In this document: positions 28,521 through 37,845 of the stretch, one piece after another
How positions within the stretch are numbered: the first letter of the stretch is position 1
Layout of the letters: the number at the start of each line of letters is the position of its first letter
Source of the DNA: Methanofollis formosanus
Lineage (GTDB): Archaea > Halobacteriota > Methanomicrobia > Methanomicrobiales > Methanofollaceae
NCBI RefSeq assembly: GCF_019633745.1
Contig: NZ_CP037968.1
Span: 998,789-1,062,788 of the forward strand
Direction: 5' to 3'
Length of the DNA: 64,000 nt
Notes under the pieces: model-generated
What the model saw: only the letters and a program-made list of their open reading frames with translations
The model's database searches: none
What the model was told of the DNA's origin: nothing
Made by a program: the position numbers and the translations under genes

Positions 28521-29625
28521 GTCATGAAAGCGAGACGGCAACATGATCAAACCATGCCGTCCCGCCTTCATCGATCTGTTCTGCCATCTCGCGAAAGGAT
28601 AGGACGGGGGACGGCACGGGACGCGTGTTCTCGCTGAAAATAGATCCGCGCTTCCCCGTCCAGGTTTAATCTCCGGGGTCATGAAAGCGAGACGGCAACA
28701 TGATCAAACCATGCCGTCCCGCCTTCATCGATCTGTCCTGCCATCTCGCGAGAGGATAGGACGGGGGACGGCATCACGCGTGTTTCTGTTGAAGAATAAT
28801 CAGCCCTTTCCCGTCCCGGTTCTATCTTCGGGGTCATGAAAGCGGGACGGCAACATGATCAAACCATGTCGTCCCGTCTTCATCGGATCTGTTCGACTAT
28901 CTCGCGAGAAGATAAGACAGGGGACAGCACGGAGCGCGTGTTCTCGCTGAAAATAGATCCGCGCTTCCCCGTCCAGGTTTTATCTCCGGGGTCATGAAAA
29001 CGGGATGGCGTAATGATCAGAACGTGCCGCCCCTCATCGCACGGACGGGCCTGCCATCTCACGAAAGGATAGCCAGGGGACGGCGCGGGGGGTGTTCATG
29101 GCTGCTGTACTTTTTTGTGACGGGAGTGATCGGGCGCTCCAATCTTCGGGGTTGCGGCGGAGGAAGAGGTTTCGCGATCAGAATGTGCCGTTCCGTCTTC
29201 ATCGATCTGTCCTGCCATCTCGCGAGAGGATAGGATATGGGACGGCGCGGGGCGCGTGATCCCCCCGGAAAGCGATCCCCCTTTCCCGTCCGGTTTCTAT
29301 CGTCGGGTTCGCGACAGAGGAAGAGGTGTCGTAATCAGAATGTGCCGTCCCGCCTCCATCGGATCTTTCCTGCCATCTCGCGAGAGGATAGGACGGGGGA
29401 CGGCACGGGGTGCGTGATCCCGCTGAAAAGAGATCCGCGCTTCCCCGTCCAGGTTTTATCTTCGGGGTCATGCTGACAGGAAAGCGTACCGATCAGAACG
29501 TGCCGCCCCTCCATCGCACGATCTTTTTCTGCCGTTTCGCGAGAGGATAGGGTGGGGGCGGCAATTGAGCAATCTCCTCCGAGTGCGCTGTCGCGATTGA
29601 GAGAGGTTCTCTGAACGATTTTCAA
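28521..29625 (+). repeat. tandem array of seven ~157-bp imperfect repeats
   Basis: Units begin near 28521, 28678, 28833, 28991, 29151, 29307 and 29467, with spacings of 155-160 bp. Each unit has GTCATGAAAGCGRGACGG or a variant, ATGATCARAMCRTGCCG, CTGCCATCTCGCGARAGGATAG, a GGACGGGGGACGGC block, and ends with CCCGTCCAGGTTTTATCT. Units 1-3 are most alike; 4, 5 and 7 are diverged. The GATCAGAACGTGCCGCC motif also occurs in the dispersed repeats (40120, 52199, 61821). ORFs crossing it shift with each unit and are not genes. Confidence 0.85.
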
Positions 29626-29669
29626 TCGCGTACGCTCGAGCCAAAAGTTCATGCCCAATTCCCCGAAGC

Positions 29670-29678
29670 AAAAAAAAA
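29670..29678 (-). terminator. oligo-U terminator of metG
   Basis: A run of A on the plus strand (T on the coding strand), 15 bases past the metG stop. Confidence 0.55.
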
Positions 29679-29693
29679 GAAAATATCAAAAGT

Positions 29694-31694
29694 TCAGCAG
29701 ATCTTCGTCCCCGGCTTGACGTCCCTCAGGGGCGTCAGGAGGGAGGCCTCCTCGCCGGCGGCAAGGATCATGCCGTTGCTCTCGATCCCGAAGATCTTCG
29801 CGGGCTTGAGGTTGGCGATCATCACCACGCTCTTCCCGACAAGGTCTTCGGGATTGTAGAAGGGCGCGATGCCCGAGACCACCTGGCGCTGCTCGTCGCC
29901 CAGGTCGACCTGGATCTTGAGAAGTTTCTTCGAACCCTTCACCGGTTCGGTGGCGAGGACGCGGGCGACCCGCAGGTCCATCGTCGCAAAGTCATCGATA
30001 GAGATCTGGTTTGCTTCGGTCATAGTTTTCAGTTCCTTCTTCTTCGCTTCTGCGACGCGGCCCTCAAGGATCTTCTCGAGGGCGGCGACCTGGTCGTCCT
30101 CGAGTCTGGCAAAGAGCGGCGAGGGTGCCGGAAGAGCGCCCTCCTGCACCGGTGCAAGCCCCTCGCTGACCGGATGGGCCGAGACGGCGTCTTCGTGGCC
30201 GAGCATCTCCCAAGCCCGCTGGGCGGCCTCGGGCAGAACCGGTTCGACCAGGAGCGTGAGGGCCTTCGCCACCTGGAGACAATCGACGATGACCTGCGCG
30301 GCGGCCTCGCGGTCCTCCTTGATCAACTTCCACGGGGCGTGGTTCTGGATATGCGTGTTCCCGTAGGCGGCGAGGGCCATCATGGCGTCGACCGCACCCT
30401 TGAACTCGTACTCCCGCACCGCGTGGTCGACGGCCGCAAGCGATCGCTCGATCTCGGCCGTCACCTCGGGCGCCGCCGTCCCGGCCGGCACGCCGCCGAA
30501 GAACTTCTGGGCAAAGTGGAGGGTGCGGTACAGGAAGTTGCCGAGAGTGTTGACGATCTCGGAGTTCACCCGTTCCTGGAAGACCTTCCAGGAGAAGTTC
30601 AGCTCCTTGGTGTGGCTGGTGTACGAGAGGAGATAGTACCGGAGATAGTCGGCCGGGAGGCCCTGGTCCAGGTAGTCCTCGTTCGTCCAGACCACATAAC
30701 CCCGCGACTTCGAGAACTTCTGGTCGTCGATCTTGACCATCCCGGAGGCCACGACCGCCGAGGGCGTGCCGTACCCGGCACCGCTGAGCAGGGCCGGCCA
30801 GAAGATGCAGTGGTGGTAGATGATGTCGCTGCCGATGAAGTGGACGATATCGCCGTCGCCGCGCCAGTACCGCTTCCAGTCGTTCCCGGTCTCCTCGGCC
30901 CACTCCCTGGTGAAGGAGATGTAGCCGATGGGGGCGTCCACCCAGACATAGACGACCAGGTCGTCGCGGCCCGGGAACTTCACGCCCCAGTCGAGGGTGC
31001 GGGTGATGCACCAGTCGTGCAGTTCCTCGCGCACCCAGCCGGTGGCATAGTTGCGGGCGTTGGCCGTGCCCCCGAGGTGGCTGAGATGCTCGAGGAGGAA
31101 CTCCTTGAACTCACCGAGTTTGAAGAAGTAGTGCTCCTGCTCGCGCATCTCGGCAGGCGACCCGCAGACCTTGCAGATCGGGTTCTTGATCTCGCCGGGC
31201 TCCAGGTGACGCCCGCAGCCGCGGTCGCACTCGTCGCCCCGCGCCGCGGCGCCGCAGTACGGGCAGATGCCCTCCACGTACCGGTCGGGGAGGAACCGCT
31301 TGCAGGTGGTGCAGTAACTTTGCTGGATCGTCTCAGAATAGACATACCCGTTGTCCACAAGGGCCTGGACCATCGCCTGCGTCTGGCGGTGGTTCATCTC
31401 GTCGTCGGTCATCCCGAAGTGGTCGAAGGTGATCTCCATGCGCTTGAAGGTCTCGTCGAAGTGCGCGTGGTACCGCATGGCGAGGTCGCGGGGGGTCGTG
31501 CCCTCCTGCTCGGCGCTGATCACGATCGGCGTGCCATGGTTGTCAGACCCGCAGATGAAGACCACGTCCTCTCCGCAGCGGCGGAGATATCTGACATAAA
31601 AGTCAGCCGGGACATAGGTCCGGAGATGCCCGAGGTGACAGGGGCCGTTCGTGTAGGGAAGGCCGCATGTCACCAGCAACGGTTTGCCACTCAT
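29694..31694 (-). CDS. metG: methionyl-tRNA synthetase with C-terminal tRNA-binding domain
   Basis: 666 aa; charges tRNA-Met, including initiator tRNA. Class I motifs are clear: the HIGH region as HLGH ([12 protein letters not shown]), KFSKSRG as the KMSKS loop, and two zinc knuckles (CTTCKRF...CPYC and CDRGC...CKVC). The final 110 aa form an EMAP-II/Trbp-like OB-fold ([12 protein letters not shown] ... [13 protein letters not shown]-type). Ribosome site GAGGT precedes ATG 31694; a start 30 bases upstream is possible but lacks one. A TATA-like CTTTAAATAA lies just upstream. Both synthetase and OB domain are complete. Confidence 0.95.
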   Translation of the reverse strand: MSGKPLLVTCGLPYTNGPCHLGHLRTYVPADFYVRYLRRCGEDVVFICGSDNHGTPIVISAEQEGTTPRDLAMRYHAHFDETFKRMEITFDHFGMTDDEMNHRQTQAMVQALVDNGYVYSETIQQSYCTTCKRFLPDRYVEGICPYCGAAARGDECDRGCGRHLEPGEIKNPICKVCGSPAEMREQEHYFFKLGEFKEFLLEHLSHLGGTANARNYATGWVREELHDWCITRTLDWGVKFPGRDDLVVYVWVDAPIGYISFTREWAEETGNDWKRYWRGDGDIVHFIGSDIIYHHCIFWPALLSGAGYGTPSAVVASGMVKIDDQKFSKSRGYVVWTNEDYLDQGLPADYLRYYLLSYTSHTKELNFSWKVFQERVNSEIVNTLGNFLYRTLHFAQKFFGGVPAGTAAPEVTAEIERSLAAVDHAVREYEFKGAVDAMMALAAYGNTHIQNHAPWKLIKEDREAAAQVIVDCLQVAKALTLLVEPVLPEAAQRAWEMLGHEDAVSAHPVSEGLAPVQEGALPAPSPLFARLEDDQVAALEKILEGRVAEAKKKELKTMTEANQISIDDFATMDLRVARVLATEPVKGSKKLLKIQVDLGDEQRQVVSGIAPFYNPEDLVGKSVVMIANLKPAKIFGIESNGMILAAGEEASLLTPLRDVKPGTKIC

Positions 31695-31746
31695 CTCATA
31701 CCTCTTGGTGGTGAAGATATACAAACATTATTTAAAGCGCATCAGG

Positions 31747-32592
31747 TCATCCGAGTTCAAAGGTCGTGACGCCGAAGACCCGGTCCAGGGGAACGGCCGG
31801 CGCCTGACCGAGATAGATCCGTGCGGTCTCGAAGACCTGCTCCATCCCCCGCTCATGGACGAGGGCGAGGGCGGCGGGGTTCGGTTCGGGGACGTCGAAG
31901 AAGTACGCCGCGTCGGGGACCGAGGCCGCCAGGCCGTCGAGAAGAGTTTCCGCGATCGCCGGCGTATCGGCGAAGAGCGGACCGATCTTGTATCCTTCGA
32001 AGCACGGCCTGACGACGCCGTACCCCTGCAGTCTCCGGTCGGGCCCGAGGGCGGCGAGGGCGGTCGCTCCTTCCTGCGCGAGCCAGGGGGCGAGGAACTG
32101 CGGCCGAGGGGCCCGGAAGACGTCGGCGTCGTAGGCGACGACCTCCTCGAACGGCACGCCGGAGAGTGGGACCAGGCCCCCGGGCATCTCGCCCCGGCCC
32201 ATACCCCGGAACCTGATGTTGCGGTAGTGGAGGACAAACCCGAACCGGTCGCGGTACTTCGGCTGCATGGCCACGACGCCGTCGGCACCGATCGTCCGGC
32301 CGCCGGCATGGGCGAAGGCGGCCTCCGTGACCGCGAGCCCGTAGCCCAGGCCGCGGTATTCGGGCCTGACGATCAAAAGCCCCCAGAAGGCAAACTCATT
32401 GTCGTAGCGCACCATCGAGGAGCAGGCGACCGGTTCGCCGCCCACCTCGGCGACAAAAAAGCCCTCCGGGTCCTGGGCATAGAAGGCCTCCGCGTCGTGG
32501 ACACCCGGGTTCCACCCCTCCTCTCGTGCGAGGCCGACGGCAAAGTCGACGTCGGCGCGTTCCATCCGCCTGACGACACACTCTCTCTCCAT
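31747..32592 (-). CDS. GNAT-family acetyltransferase
   Basis: 281 aa. The N-terminal half is a GNAT domain, with the acetyl-CoA loop in IVRPEYRGLGYGLAVTEAAFAHA (R/Q-x-x-G-x-G/A form). The C-terminal half (from about residue 150) matches the YitH/HolE-like second acetyltransferase domain found in such two-domain proteins. The substrate cannot be read from sequence. It lies upstream of metG on the same strand. Start at 32592 (MERECVVRRM) gives the conserved beginning; an upstream ATG at 32619 is possible. Confidence 0.8.
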   Translation of the reverse strand: MERECVVRRMERADVDFAVGLAREEGWNPGVHDAEAFYAQDPEGFFVAEVGGEPVACSSMVRYDNEFAFWGLLIVRPEYRGLGYGLAVTEAAFAHAGGRTIGADGVVAMQPKYRDRFGFVLHYRNIRFRGMGRGEMPGGLVPLSGVPFEEVVAYDADVFRAPRPQFLAPWLAQEGATALAALGPDRRLQGYGVVRPCFEGYKIGPLFADTPAIAETLLDGLAASVPDAAYFFDVPEPNPAALALVHERGMEQVFETARIYLGQAPAVPLDRVFGVTTFELG

Positions 32593-32669
32593 GAAGAGGA
32601 TGGGAAAGCAGGGGTACATCAGCGTTTCTCTTCATCACTCCTATATGGGGGAAAGGAGCATCTCTGGTG

Positions 32670-33443
32670 ATGAAGCGGATACCGGTCAGGACACGGGGCT
32701 TCGGGGCCGAGGTCGGGACGCCCGCGGTGGCGGACCTGGCCCGCTGGGTGGAGCGGCGGAAGGGACAGGGCGGCGACCTGCTCGCGTACCGGATCGAACG
32801 CTCTGCCGCCCTTCAGGACGGTGTGGACTTCCCGGCCGTCGGCGGGATCTTCTACGGCGAGCGGGTGCTCGAGTGTCTTGCCGGGGTCGGTGACGGGGCG
32901 GTGACCGGCGAGGTCGGGACCGTGCCCGACGCCGCGCTCGACGACCTCAGGGGATGGAAGAAGAACGCCTGGCTCTCCCTGCCGGCGCCCTCGATGCTCG
33001 GGCTCGAAGACCGGTACTTCGGTGACCCGGAGGAGGCGGAGGAGGAGGTCTGCCGGGCCTTCCGCCGCCTGCTGCGCGAGATGCGGGACGCCGGGGTGGG
33101 CGGGCACGTCATCCTCATCGACGACGCCGACGAGACCGAACTCGACCTCCTGGCCGGGACCAGATCGCTCTTCTTCCCGCTCACGCGGCAGCCCGCCGCC
33201 CTCGAGGCGGTGCTCGAACACCAGTCCCTCCTCCCCCTTGCTCCGTCCGAACTGGGACAGGCCGCGGACCTCATCGACCGCTACGATATCCGCGAACTCT
33301 CGCTCCTCCACCCCGACCACCAGGCCCTCGGCGAGGCGCTCGACGTCTTCGACCCCGACGAGATCTCGGCCGGGGGCTACACCGATAGCGGCGATGAGGA
33401 GGCCTGGACGGCGCTCCTCGAAGAGGCGTACGTCCTCAAATAG
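32670..33443 (+). CDS. conserved hypothetical protein, 257 aa
   Basis: I do not recognise this soluble, acidic protein. It has no signal or membrane segments; visible features are VADLARWVERRKGQGGDLL near the start, a helix with DPEEAEEEVCRAFRRLLREM, and a run of DIRELSLLHPDHQALGEAL near the end. Start ATG 32670 follows GGTG and an upstream GAAAGGAG. It is divergent from the acetyltransferase, and its 3' end overlaps the convergent DHH gene by eight bases. Codon use and composition match the neighbours, so it is likely a real gene. Confidence 0.7.
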   Translation: MKRIPVRTRGFGAEVGTPAVADLARWVERRKGQGGDLLAYRIERSAALQDGVDFPAVGGIFYGERVLECLAGVGDGAVTGEVGTVPDAALDDLRGWKKNAWLSLPAPSMLGLEDRYFGDPEEAEEEVCRAFRRLLREMRDAGVGGHVILIDDADETELDLLAGTRSLFFPLTRQPAALEAVLEHQSLLPLAPSELGQAADLIDRYDIRELSLLHPDHQALGEALDVFDPDEISAGGYTDSGDEEAWTALLEEAYVLK

Positions 33444-34401
33444 AATCGGCGACTTTGACGAGTTCCTTGAAGTGGCGGTTGCGCTTCAGGAGCCAGAAGA
33501 AGAAACGGTCCATGAGCGAGAAGGTGAAACTCCCACCGGCGGCGTTGGGGTGGCCGCCGCCCCCGAACTCGCGGGCGATGAGGTGGCAGACCGGCGGGAC
33601 CGAACGGATGGAGAACCGCCCGTTCCTGGAGACGATCACCTCGATGTCGGTACCCAGCGCGTCCCTCATGGCGTGGGCGGTCTCCGAGGGGTAGCCATGG
33701 AGGGGGGCGAAGGCGATGGTGTATTTTTCCCGGTAGATCTTCGCCTCGCTGATGCTGGCCCCGATGGCGGCGTCCATCTCGGCCCTGATCTCGGCATAGA
33801 TCTCCTCGATCTTCCGGTCGGTGAACCGCCCCTGCGAGAGGAGGTTTCTGATATGCGGGAGAAGGTGGCGACGCTGGGTGACGAGCCCGAGGACGTCGGC
33901 GCGGGGGTCCTCTTTCTTCCAGAGGTCGTAGTCGCAGACGACCCGCGCCACCTCCACGGCGGTCCGGTCGTCGGGACGGAGGGCCTTTGCGACGATCCCG
34001 GTGGCGCAGACCGAGGTGTCGATGGTGAGGAGAGAGCAGTGTGGCCTGACCAGGTCGGCCTCGGCCTCGGTCCACCGGTGGTGGTCCCGCCACTCGATCT
34101 TCCATCCGTTCGCGGCCGCGGCCTTCGCCGAGGCCTCGACCCCCTTCTTGTACCCGAGGTCGCTGATCGAGAGGACGTCACCGCGGCCCGGGAGTCCGGC
34201 GATGAGTGCAAGGATCGAGTCGTACCGCCCGACCGAGGCGAAGATCGTGGTGATCTTCCCGTACACCATCCGGTGGATGGCGTCGGCGCCGGCGGCGTCG
34301 AGGTCGTTGTGCGTGAGGTGAAGGACCCCGTTCTTCCGCCCCTCCACAGCGGCGACAATATCCTCGTCGGTGGTCTTCCTGCCTTCGATGACGCTTACCA
34401 T
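33436..34401 (-). CDS. DHH-family phosphoesterase
   Basis: 321 aa. Motifs run in the expected order: LTHNDLDAAGAD (motif I variant), an ISDLGYKKG segment, the DHH motif in WRDHHRW, and the C-terminal DHHA1 nucleic-acid-binding motif GGGGHPNAAGG. The family includes RecJ-like nucleases, NrnA-type nano-RNases and cyclic-dinucleotide phosphodiesterases; the length is closest to the oligonucleotide/c-di-nucleotide hydrolases. The exact substrate is unclear. Cytosolic, metal-dependent. Confidence 0.85.
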   Translation of the reverse strand: MVSVIEGRKTTDEDIVAAVEGRKNGVLHLTHNDLDAAGADAIHRMVYGKITTIFASVGRYDSILALIAGLPGRGDVLSISDLGYKKGVEASAKAAAANGWKIEWRDHHRWTEAEADLVRPHCSLLTIDTSVCATGIVAKALRPDDRTAVEVARVVCDYDLWKKEDPRADVLGLVTQRRHLLPHIRNLLSQGRFTDRKIEEIYAEIRAEMDAAIGASISEAKIYREKYTIAFAPLHGYPSETAHAMRDALGTDIEVIVSRNGRFSIRSVPPVCHLIAREFGGGGHPNAAGGSFTFSLMDRFFFWLLKRNRHFKELVKVADSI

Positions 34402-34456
34402 TACCTATTCTTGGAACCACGGAGGGATAAAAAAGGCGGCGTGGGCGACCGTACCG

Positions 34457-34464
34457 TTTATTAA
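34457..34464 (+). promoter_or_regulatory. TATA box of tRNA-Phe
   Basis: TTTATTAA about 26-33 bases before the mature tRNA 5' end, the normal archaeal spacing. Confidence 0.55.
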
Positions 34465-34489
34465 TCAGGAACGCCAATATGGTATGGCT

Positions 34490-34563
34490 GCCCTAGTAGC
34501 TCAGACTGGGAGAGCGCCAGACTGAAGATCTGGTTGTCCCCGGTTCAAATCCGGGCTGGGGCA
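34490..34563 (+). tRNA. tRNA-Phe (anticodon GAA)
   Basis: The acceptor GCCCTAG pairs with CTGGGGC (one G-T), the anticodon arm is CCAGA-CTGAAGA-TCTGG, the T arm CCCGG-TTCAAAT-CCGGG, and the discriminator is A. CCA is not encoded. Confidence 0.95.
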
Positions 34564-34683
34564 CTCCTTTTTACATTCAATTCAAAAGCACCAGTGGAAG
34601 CGCTTTTTACCGCACCACTCGTCTCGATACCCCGCCCACGCGGGACGACACCCTTATCCCTCTCCGAGAGGAGAGACGAGAGC

Positions 34684-35349
34684 ATGCTGCCTGATGTGAT
34701 CGTCCATACGAGCATGAGCATCGACGGCGCGGTCACCGGATTCGAACCCGACATCGGCCTCCACTATCAGGTCGCCGCCGAGTTCACGCCCGACGCCATG
34801 CTGGTCGGGTCGATGACCGCCGTGAGCGGCATCGAGCGTTACCTGGCGGAGGTTCCCCCCGAAGAGAGCGGAGACATGGAGCGCCCCGCGGTGCACACAG
34901 GAGACCCCCGCCCCCTTTGGGTCTTCGTCGACAGCAGAGGAAGGCTGCACGGCCTCCTCCACGTCTACCGGCGTTCGGACTACTGTCGGGACATCGTCGT
35001 CCTCGTCGCCGAAGAGACGCCGGCGTCGTACCTCGAGTACCTCAGCGCACGCCACTACCCCGTCATCAGGGCAGGGAAAGAGCGGGTCGACCTGCGGAGC
35101 GCGCTGGAGGCGCTGCACCAGCGGTTCGGCGTGCAGGTCGTCGTCTCGGACAGCGGCGAGCGGCTGAACTCCGCCCTCCTGGAGGCAGGTCTGGTGAAGA
35201 GTCTCAGTCTCGTCCTCACCCCCGCGCTCGCCGGCCGTGGCGCGAAGCACCTCTTCGAGAGCCTGGATGAGAAGAGAGCACAATTTGTCCTGGAGCGGGT
35301 CGGCGAAGTGGGCGACGGGTGCGTCCACCTCGTCTACCGCGTCGGGTGA
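34684..35349 (+). CDS. RibD C-terminal-like (dihydrofolate reductase-fold) reductase
   Basis: 221 aa. HTSMSIDGAVTG at the start and VVVSDSGERLNSALLEAGLVKSLSLVLTPALAGRG near the end are the NADPH-binding and closing motifs of the RibD-C/DHFR-like family. It is diverged from the riboflavin reductase at 45023, and the VEGGG motif there reads VSDSGERL here, so a different substrate is likely. Ribosome site GAGAGGAGA lies ahead of ATG 34684. The gene stands alone between tRNA-Phe and crcB. Confidence 0.75.
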   Translation: MLPDVIVHTSMSIDGAVTGFEPDIGLHYQVAAEFTPDAMLVGSMTAVSGIERYLAEVPPEESGDMERPAVHTGDPRPLWVFVDSRGRLHGLLHVYRRSDYCRDIVVLVAEETPASYLEYLSARHYPVIRAGKERVDLRSALEALHQRFGVQVVVSDSGERLNSALLEAGLVKSLSLVLTPALAGRGAKHLFESLDEKRAQFVLERVGEVGDGCVHLVYRVG

Positions 35350-35364
35350 ATGGAAAAAGGAAAT

Positions 35365-35751
35365 TCAGAGTGCCGCCGCCACCGCGCCGGCACATCCCCG
35401 CCCGGCATAGATGGCGAGGACGGTCAGGAGGAGGGTCGCCCCTACATAGGCCCCGAAACCCAGGAGGTTGTCGTCCTCAAGGAGCCTGAACGACTCCAGG
35501 CCGAAGGTGGACATCGTCGTGAAGGCCCCGAGGAGCCCGACAGTCAGGAAGATCCGCATCTCCTCGCTCACCACGCCGGTATACTCGGCCATATAACTCA
35601 CCCAACTGAGCGCGAAACAGCCGAGCACATTCACCCCCAGCGTCCCGACCGGGAAGGAGGCGTACCCCTCCTGGAGCCATCCGCTGATCTCGTAGCGCAA
35701 CAGTGCACCGGCAAACCCGCCGGTCCCGATAAGCAGCAATCCATAGTGCAT
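35365..35751 (-). CDS. crcB: fluoride channel CrcB/Fluc
   Basis: 128 aa with four membrane helices. Conserved features: GGFAGALLRYEIS, FPVGTLGVNVLGCF (the pore Asn), and GLLGAFTTMSTFGLE (Thr/Ser/Phe motif at the helix break). The family forms dual-topology dimers that export fluoride. Only one copy is present. Ribosome site GGAGGA precedes ATG 35751. I could not fit a fluoride riboswitch consensus upstream. Confidence 0.92.
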   Translation of the reverse strand: MHYGLLLIGTGGFAGALLRYEISGWLQEGYASFPVGTLGVNVLGCFALSWVSYMAEYTGVVSEEMRIFLTVGLLGAFTTMSTFGLESFRLLEDDNLLGFGAYVGATLLLTVLAIYAGRGCAGAVAAAL

Positions 35752-35992
35752 CGCAGTCCTCCGTATATCATGACCGCCGGCTCTCGAACGGACGCGGGCA
35801 CAGAGATCCCTGCGCGCCCGATAACCGGTGGAGAAGAGAAGTCATCAGCCAGGACGGCGGTTCAAGGCGGACTTCATCGCCCGACCCCTCGAAGAGAGGC
35901 CCGAACCCATGGAGTATAGAAATGGAACTCGGAAAGATATCAAGCTGGCGGCCGTCACTCCCCTGAAAAAGAGAGAAAAGGGAAGAGCCCTC

Positions 35993-37171
35993 TCACTCGG
36001 CCGCCAGCGCCGTGATCGGGGAGAGCCGCGAGGCCTTCCAGGCCGGGTACACACCGGAGAGCACGCAGATCCCGATGCCCACGCCGATCCCGACGACCAC
36101 GTTCATCAGCACCGACGGGGCGAAGAGATACGAGACGTCTTCGAGCATCACCGCGACCAGGATCCCGCCGACGATCAGACTGAGGATCCCGCCGATCACC
36201 GCCCCGATCGCGCCCAGGATCCCGGCCTCGTACAGGAACATCCTGATGATCTCCCTGCTCCTGACCCCGATACTCCGGAGGATCCCGATCTCGCGCGTCC
36301 GCTCGGTCACCGACATCATCATCACGTTGAAGATGCTCACTGCCGCGACCAGCAGCGAGATCCCCGCGATCCCGGTGACCGCCATCGAGACCGCCCCAAG
36401 AACCCCCGAGATCATCTCGACCAGGGCCTTGGGGTCAGAGATCTCGACCGTCTCCTTTCTCCCGTTGAGACTCCTGTCCAGGCTCTCCCGCACCTTCTCG
36501 ACCTCGTCGAGGTTCTCGACGATGACCAGGGCCCTGTCGTACCCGCTCTCCTTGCCGTTGAGTTCCTGGTACAGCCGGTCGGTGATGATGATCGAACTGT
36601 AGGTCGAGATGCCGGTGCCGAACCCTGAGTTCTTCAGGATGCCGGCGACCCGCACCTTCTTGGCATGCTCACCGTCGCCGATGGTGATCCTGCTCCCGAT
36701 CGTGAGGTCGTGCTCCTCGGCGATGTCCGAGGAGACGAGGGCACGGTCGCCGCCATGGATCATCACGCCTTTCTCGACCTCGACGACGAGCGGCATATCG
36801 TCGGGTTCGAGTCCGTACACCGAGGCATACCCGTCCTCACCGGCGGCCCGGATCTTCGAGAAGGTCGAACGGAACGGGACGACCGGGTTGCCCATGCTCG
36901 CCCGCTCGATCTTTCTCACCTCAGGGATGCTGAGCGTCTCCTCGCTCCCGCCGAAGAACCCGCCCCCGCCGCTCGCGGGGGAGACGGCGATCTTCCCGCC
37001 CTCGTCGCCGAAGCCGCTCGTCACCGAGACCTGGAGGGCCGAGCCCAGGATCCCCATCGTCGTGATGGCAAAGACCCCGATGACGATCCCGATCGCCGCC
37101 AGGACCGACCTGAGAAAGTGGAGGCGGACATTGCGCTTTGCCAGGTCGAAGTAGATGTCGGTGCCGATCAT
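35993..37171 (-). CDS. ABC transporter permease (MacB/FtsX type)
   Basis: 392 aa: an N-terminal membrane helix (SVLAAIGIVIGVFAITTMGIL), a large extracytoplasmic MacB-PCD domain (about 45-245), then three helices with the FtsX signature (SVTERTREIGILRSIGVRSREI) and a final SGVYPAWKASRLSPITALAAE. Such permeases pair with a LolD/MacB ATPase to drive mechanical work or export at the membrane. Its first codon overlaps the stop of the ATPase gene (ATGA), so the two are translated together. Confidence 0.92.
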   Translation of the reverse strand: MIGTDIYFDLAKRNVRLHFLRSVLAAIGIVIGVFAITTMGILGSALQVSVTSGFGDEGGKIAVSPASGGGGFFGGSEETLSIPEVRKIERASMGNPVVPFRSTFSKIRAAGEDGYASVYGLEPDDMPLVVEVEKGVMIHGGDRALVSSDIAEEHDLTIGSRITIGDGEHAKKVRVAGILKNSGFGTGISTYSSIIITDRLYQELNGKESGYDRALVIVENLDEVEKVRESLDRSLNGRKETVEISDPKALVEMISGVLGAVSMAVTGIAGISLLVAAVSIFNVMMMSVTERTREIGILRSIGVRSREIIRMFLYEAGILGAIGAVIGGILSLIVGGILVAVMLEDVSYLFAPSVLMNVVVGIGVGIGICVLSGVYPAWKASRLSPITALAAE

Positions 37172-37845
37172 GCCACCACCCTCCCGTCCATGAGCCTGAC
37201 CACGCGGTCGGCGTACTCCGCCGTGCCCGGGTCATGGGTCACCATCACCACCGTCTTGCCGGCCTGATTCAGATCGGTCAGGAGTTCCATGATCTGGACG
37301 CCCATCTTCGAGTCCAGGTTGCCGGTCGGTTCGTCGCAGAGGAGGATCGCCGGGTCATTGACCAGGGCCCTCGCGATGGCCACCCGCTGCTGCTGCCCGC
37401 CGGAGAGTTCGTTGGGGGTGTGGGTGGCCAGTTCGGCGTCGAGCCCGACCTTCTCCAGGAGTTCCAGGGCCCGCCCCTCCCCCCCTGCGTGTTTGTGCTT
37501 GATGATGTAGGGGTACTCCACGTTCTCCCTGGCCGTCAGGACCGGGATGAGGTTGAACTTCTGGAAGATGAACCCGATGGCGTCCCGGCGCAGGTCGGTG
37601 AGGGCGTCGTCGGAGAGATTTCTGGTGTTCACCCCGTTGATGACGACGTCCCCCTCGGTCGGCGTGTCCAGGCAGCCGACCTGGTTGAGGAGAGTCGACT
37701 TGCCCGAGCCGGACGGGCCCATGATCGCCACGAACTCGCCGGGGTCGATGGAGAGCGAGACGCCGTCGAGCGACCTGACGTCTCCGGCGACCCGCGGATA
37801 GATCTTGACGACGTCAACGAGGCGGATGACCGGCTCGTCTCCCAT
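37168..37845 (-). CDS. ABC transporter ATP-binding protein (LolD/MacB type)
   Basis: 225 aa with Walker [11 protein letters not shown]-loop, signature [15 protein letters not shown], Walker [13 protein letters not shown] and the H-loop in VMVTHD. The Q-loop region ([19 protein letters not shown]) is typical of the LolD/MacB branch. Start ATG 37845 has GGAGGA upstream and overlaps the preceding stop (TAATG), which shows tight coupling in the three-gene operon. Confidence 0.93.
   Translation of the reverse strand: MGDEPVIRLVDVVKIYPRVAGDVRSLDGVSLSIDPGEFVAIMGPSGSGKSTLLNQVGCLDTPTEGDVVINGVNTRNLSDDALTDLRRDAIGFIFQKFNLIPVLTARENVEYPYIIKHKHAGGEGRALELLEKVGLDAELATHTPNELSGGQQQRVAIARALVNDPAILLCDEPTGNLDSKMGVQIMELLTDLNQAGKTVVMVTHDPGTAEYADRVVRLMDGRVVA

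Noticed and set aside
28521-29625. CRISPR array behind tRNA-Arg
   Set aside because: The unit is about 157 bp with no short repeat/spacer pattern, and no cas genes are present.
30174-31769. 531-codon plus-strand ORF across metG
   Set aside because: Antisense shadow of methionyl-tRNA synthetase.
35752-35900. Fluoride riboswitch upstream of crcB
   Set aside because: The conserved core of that motif could not be fitted to the sequence ahead of the gene.
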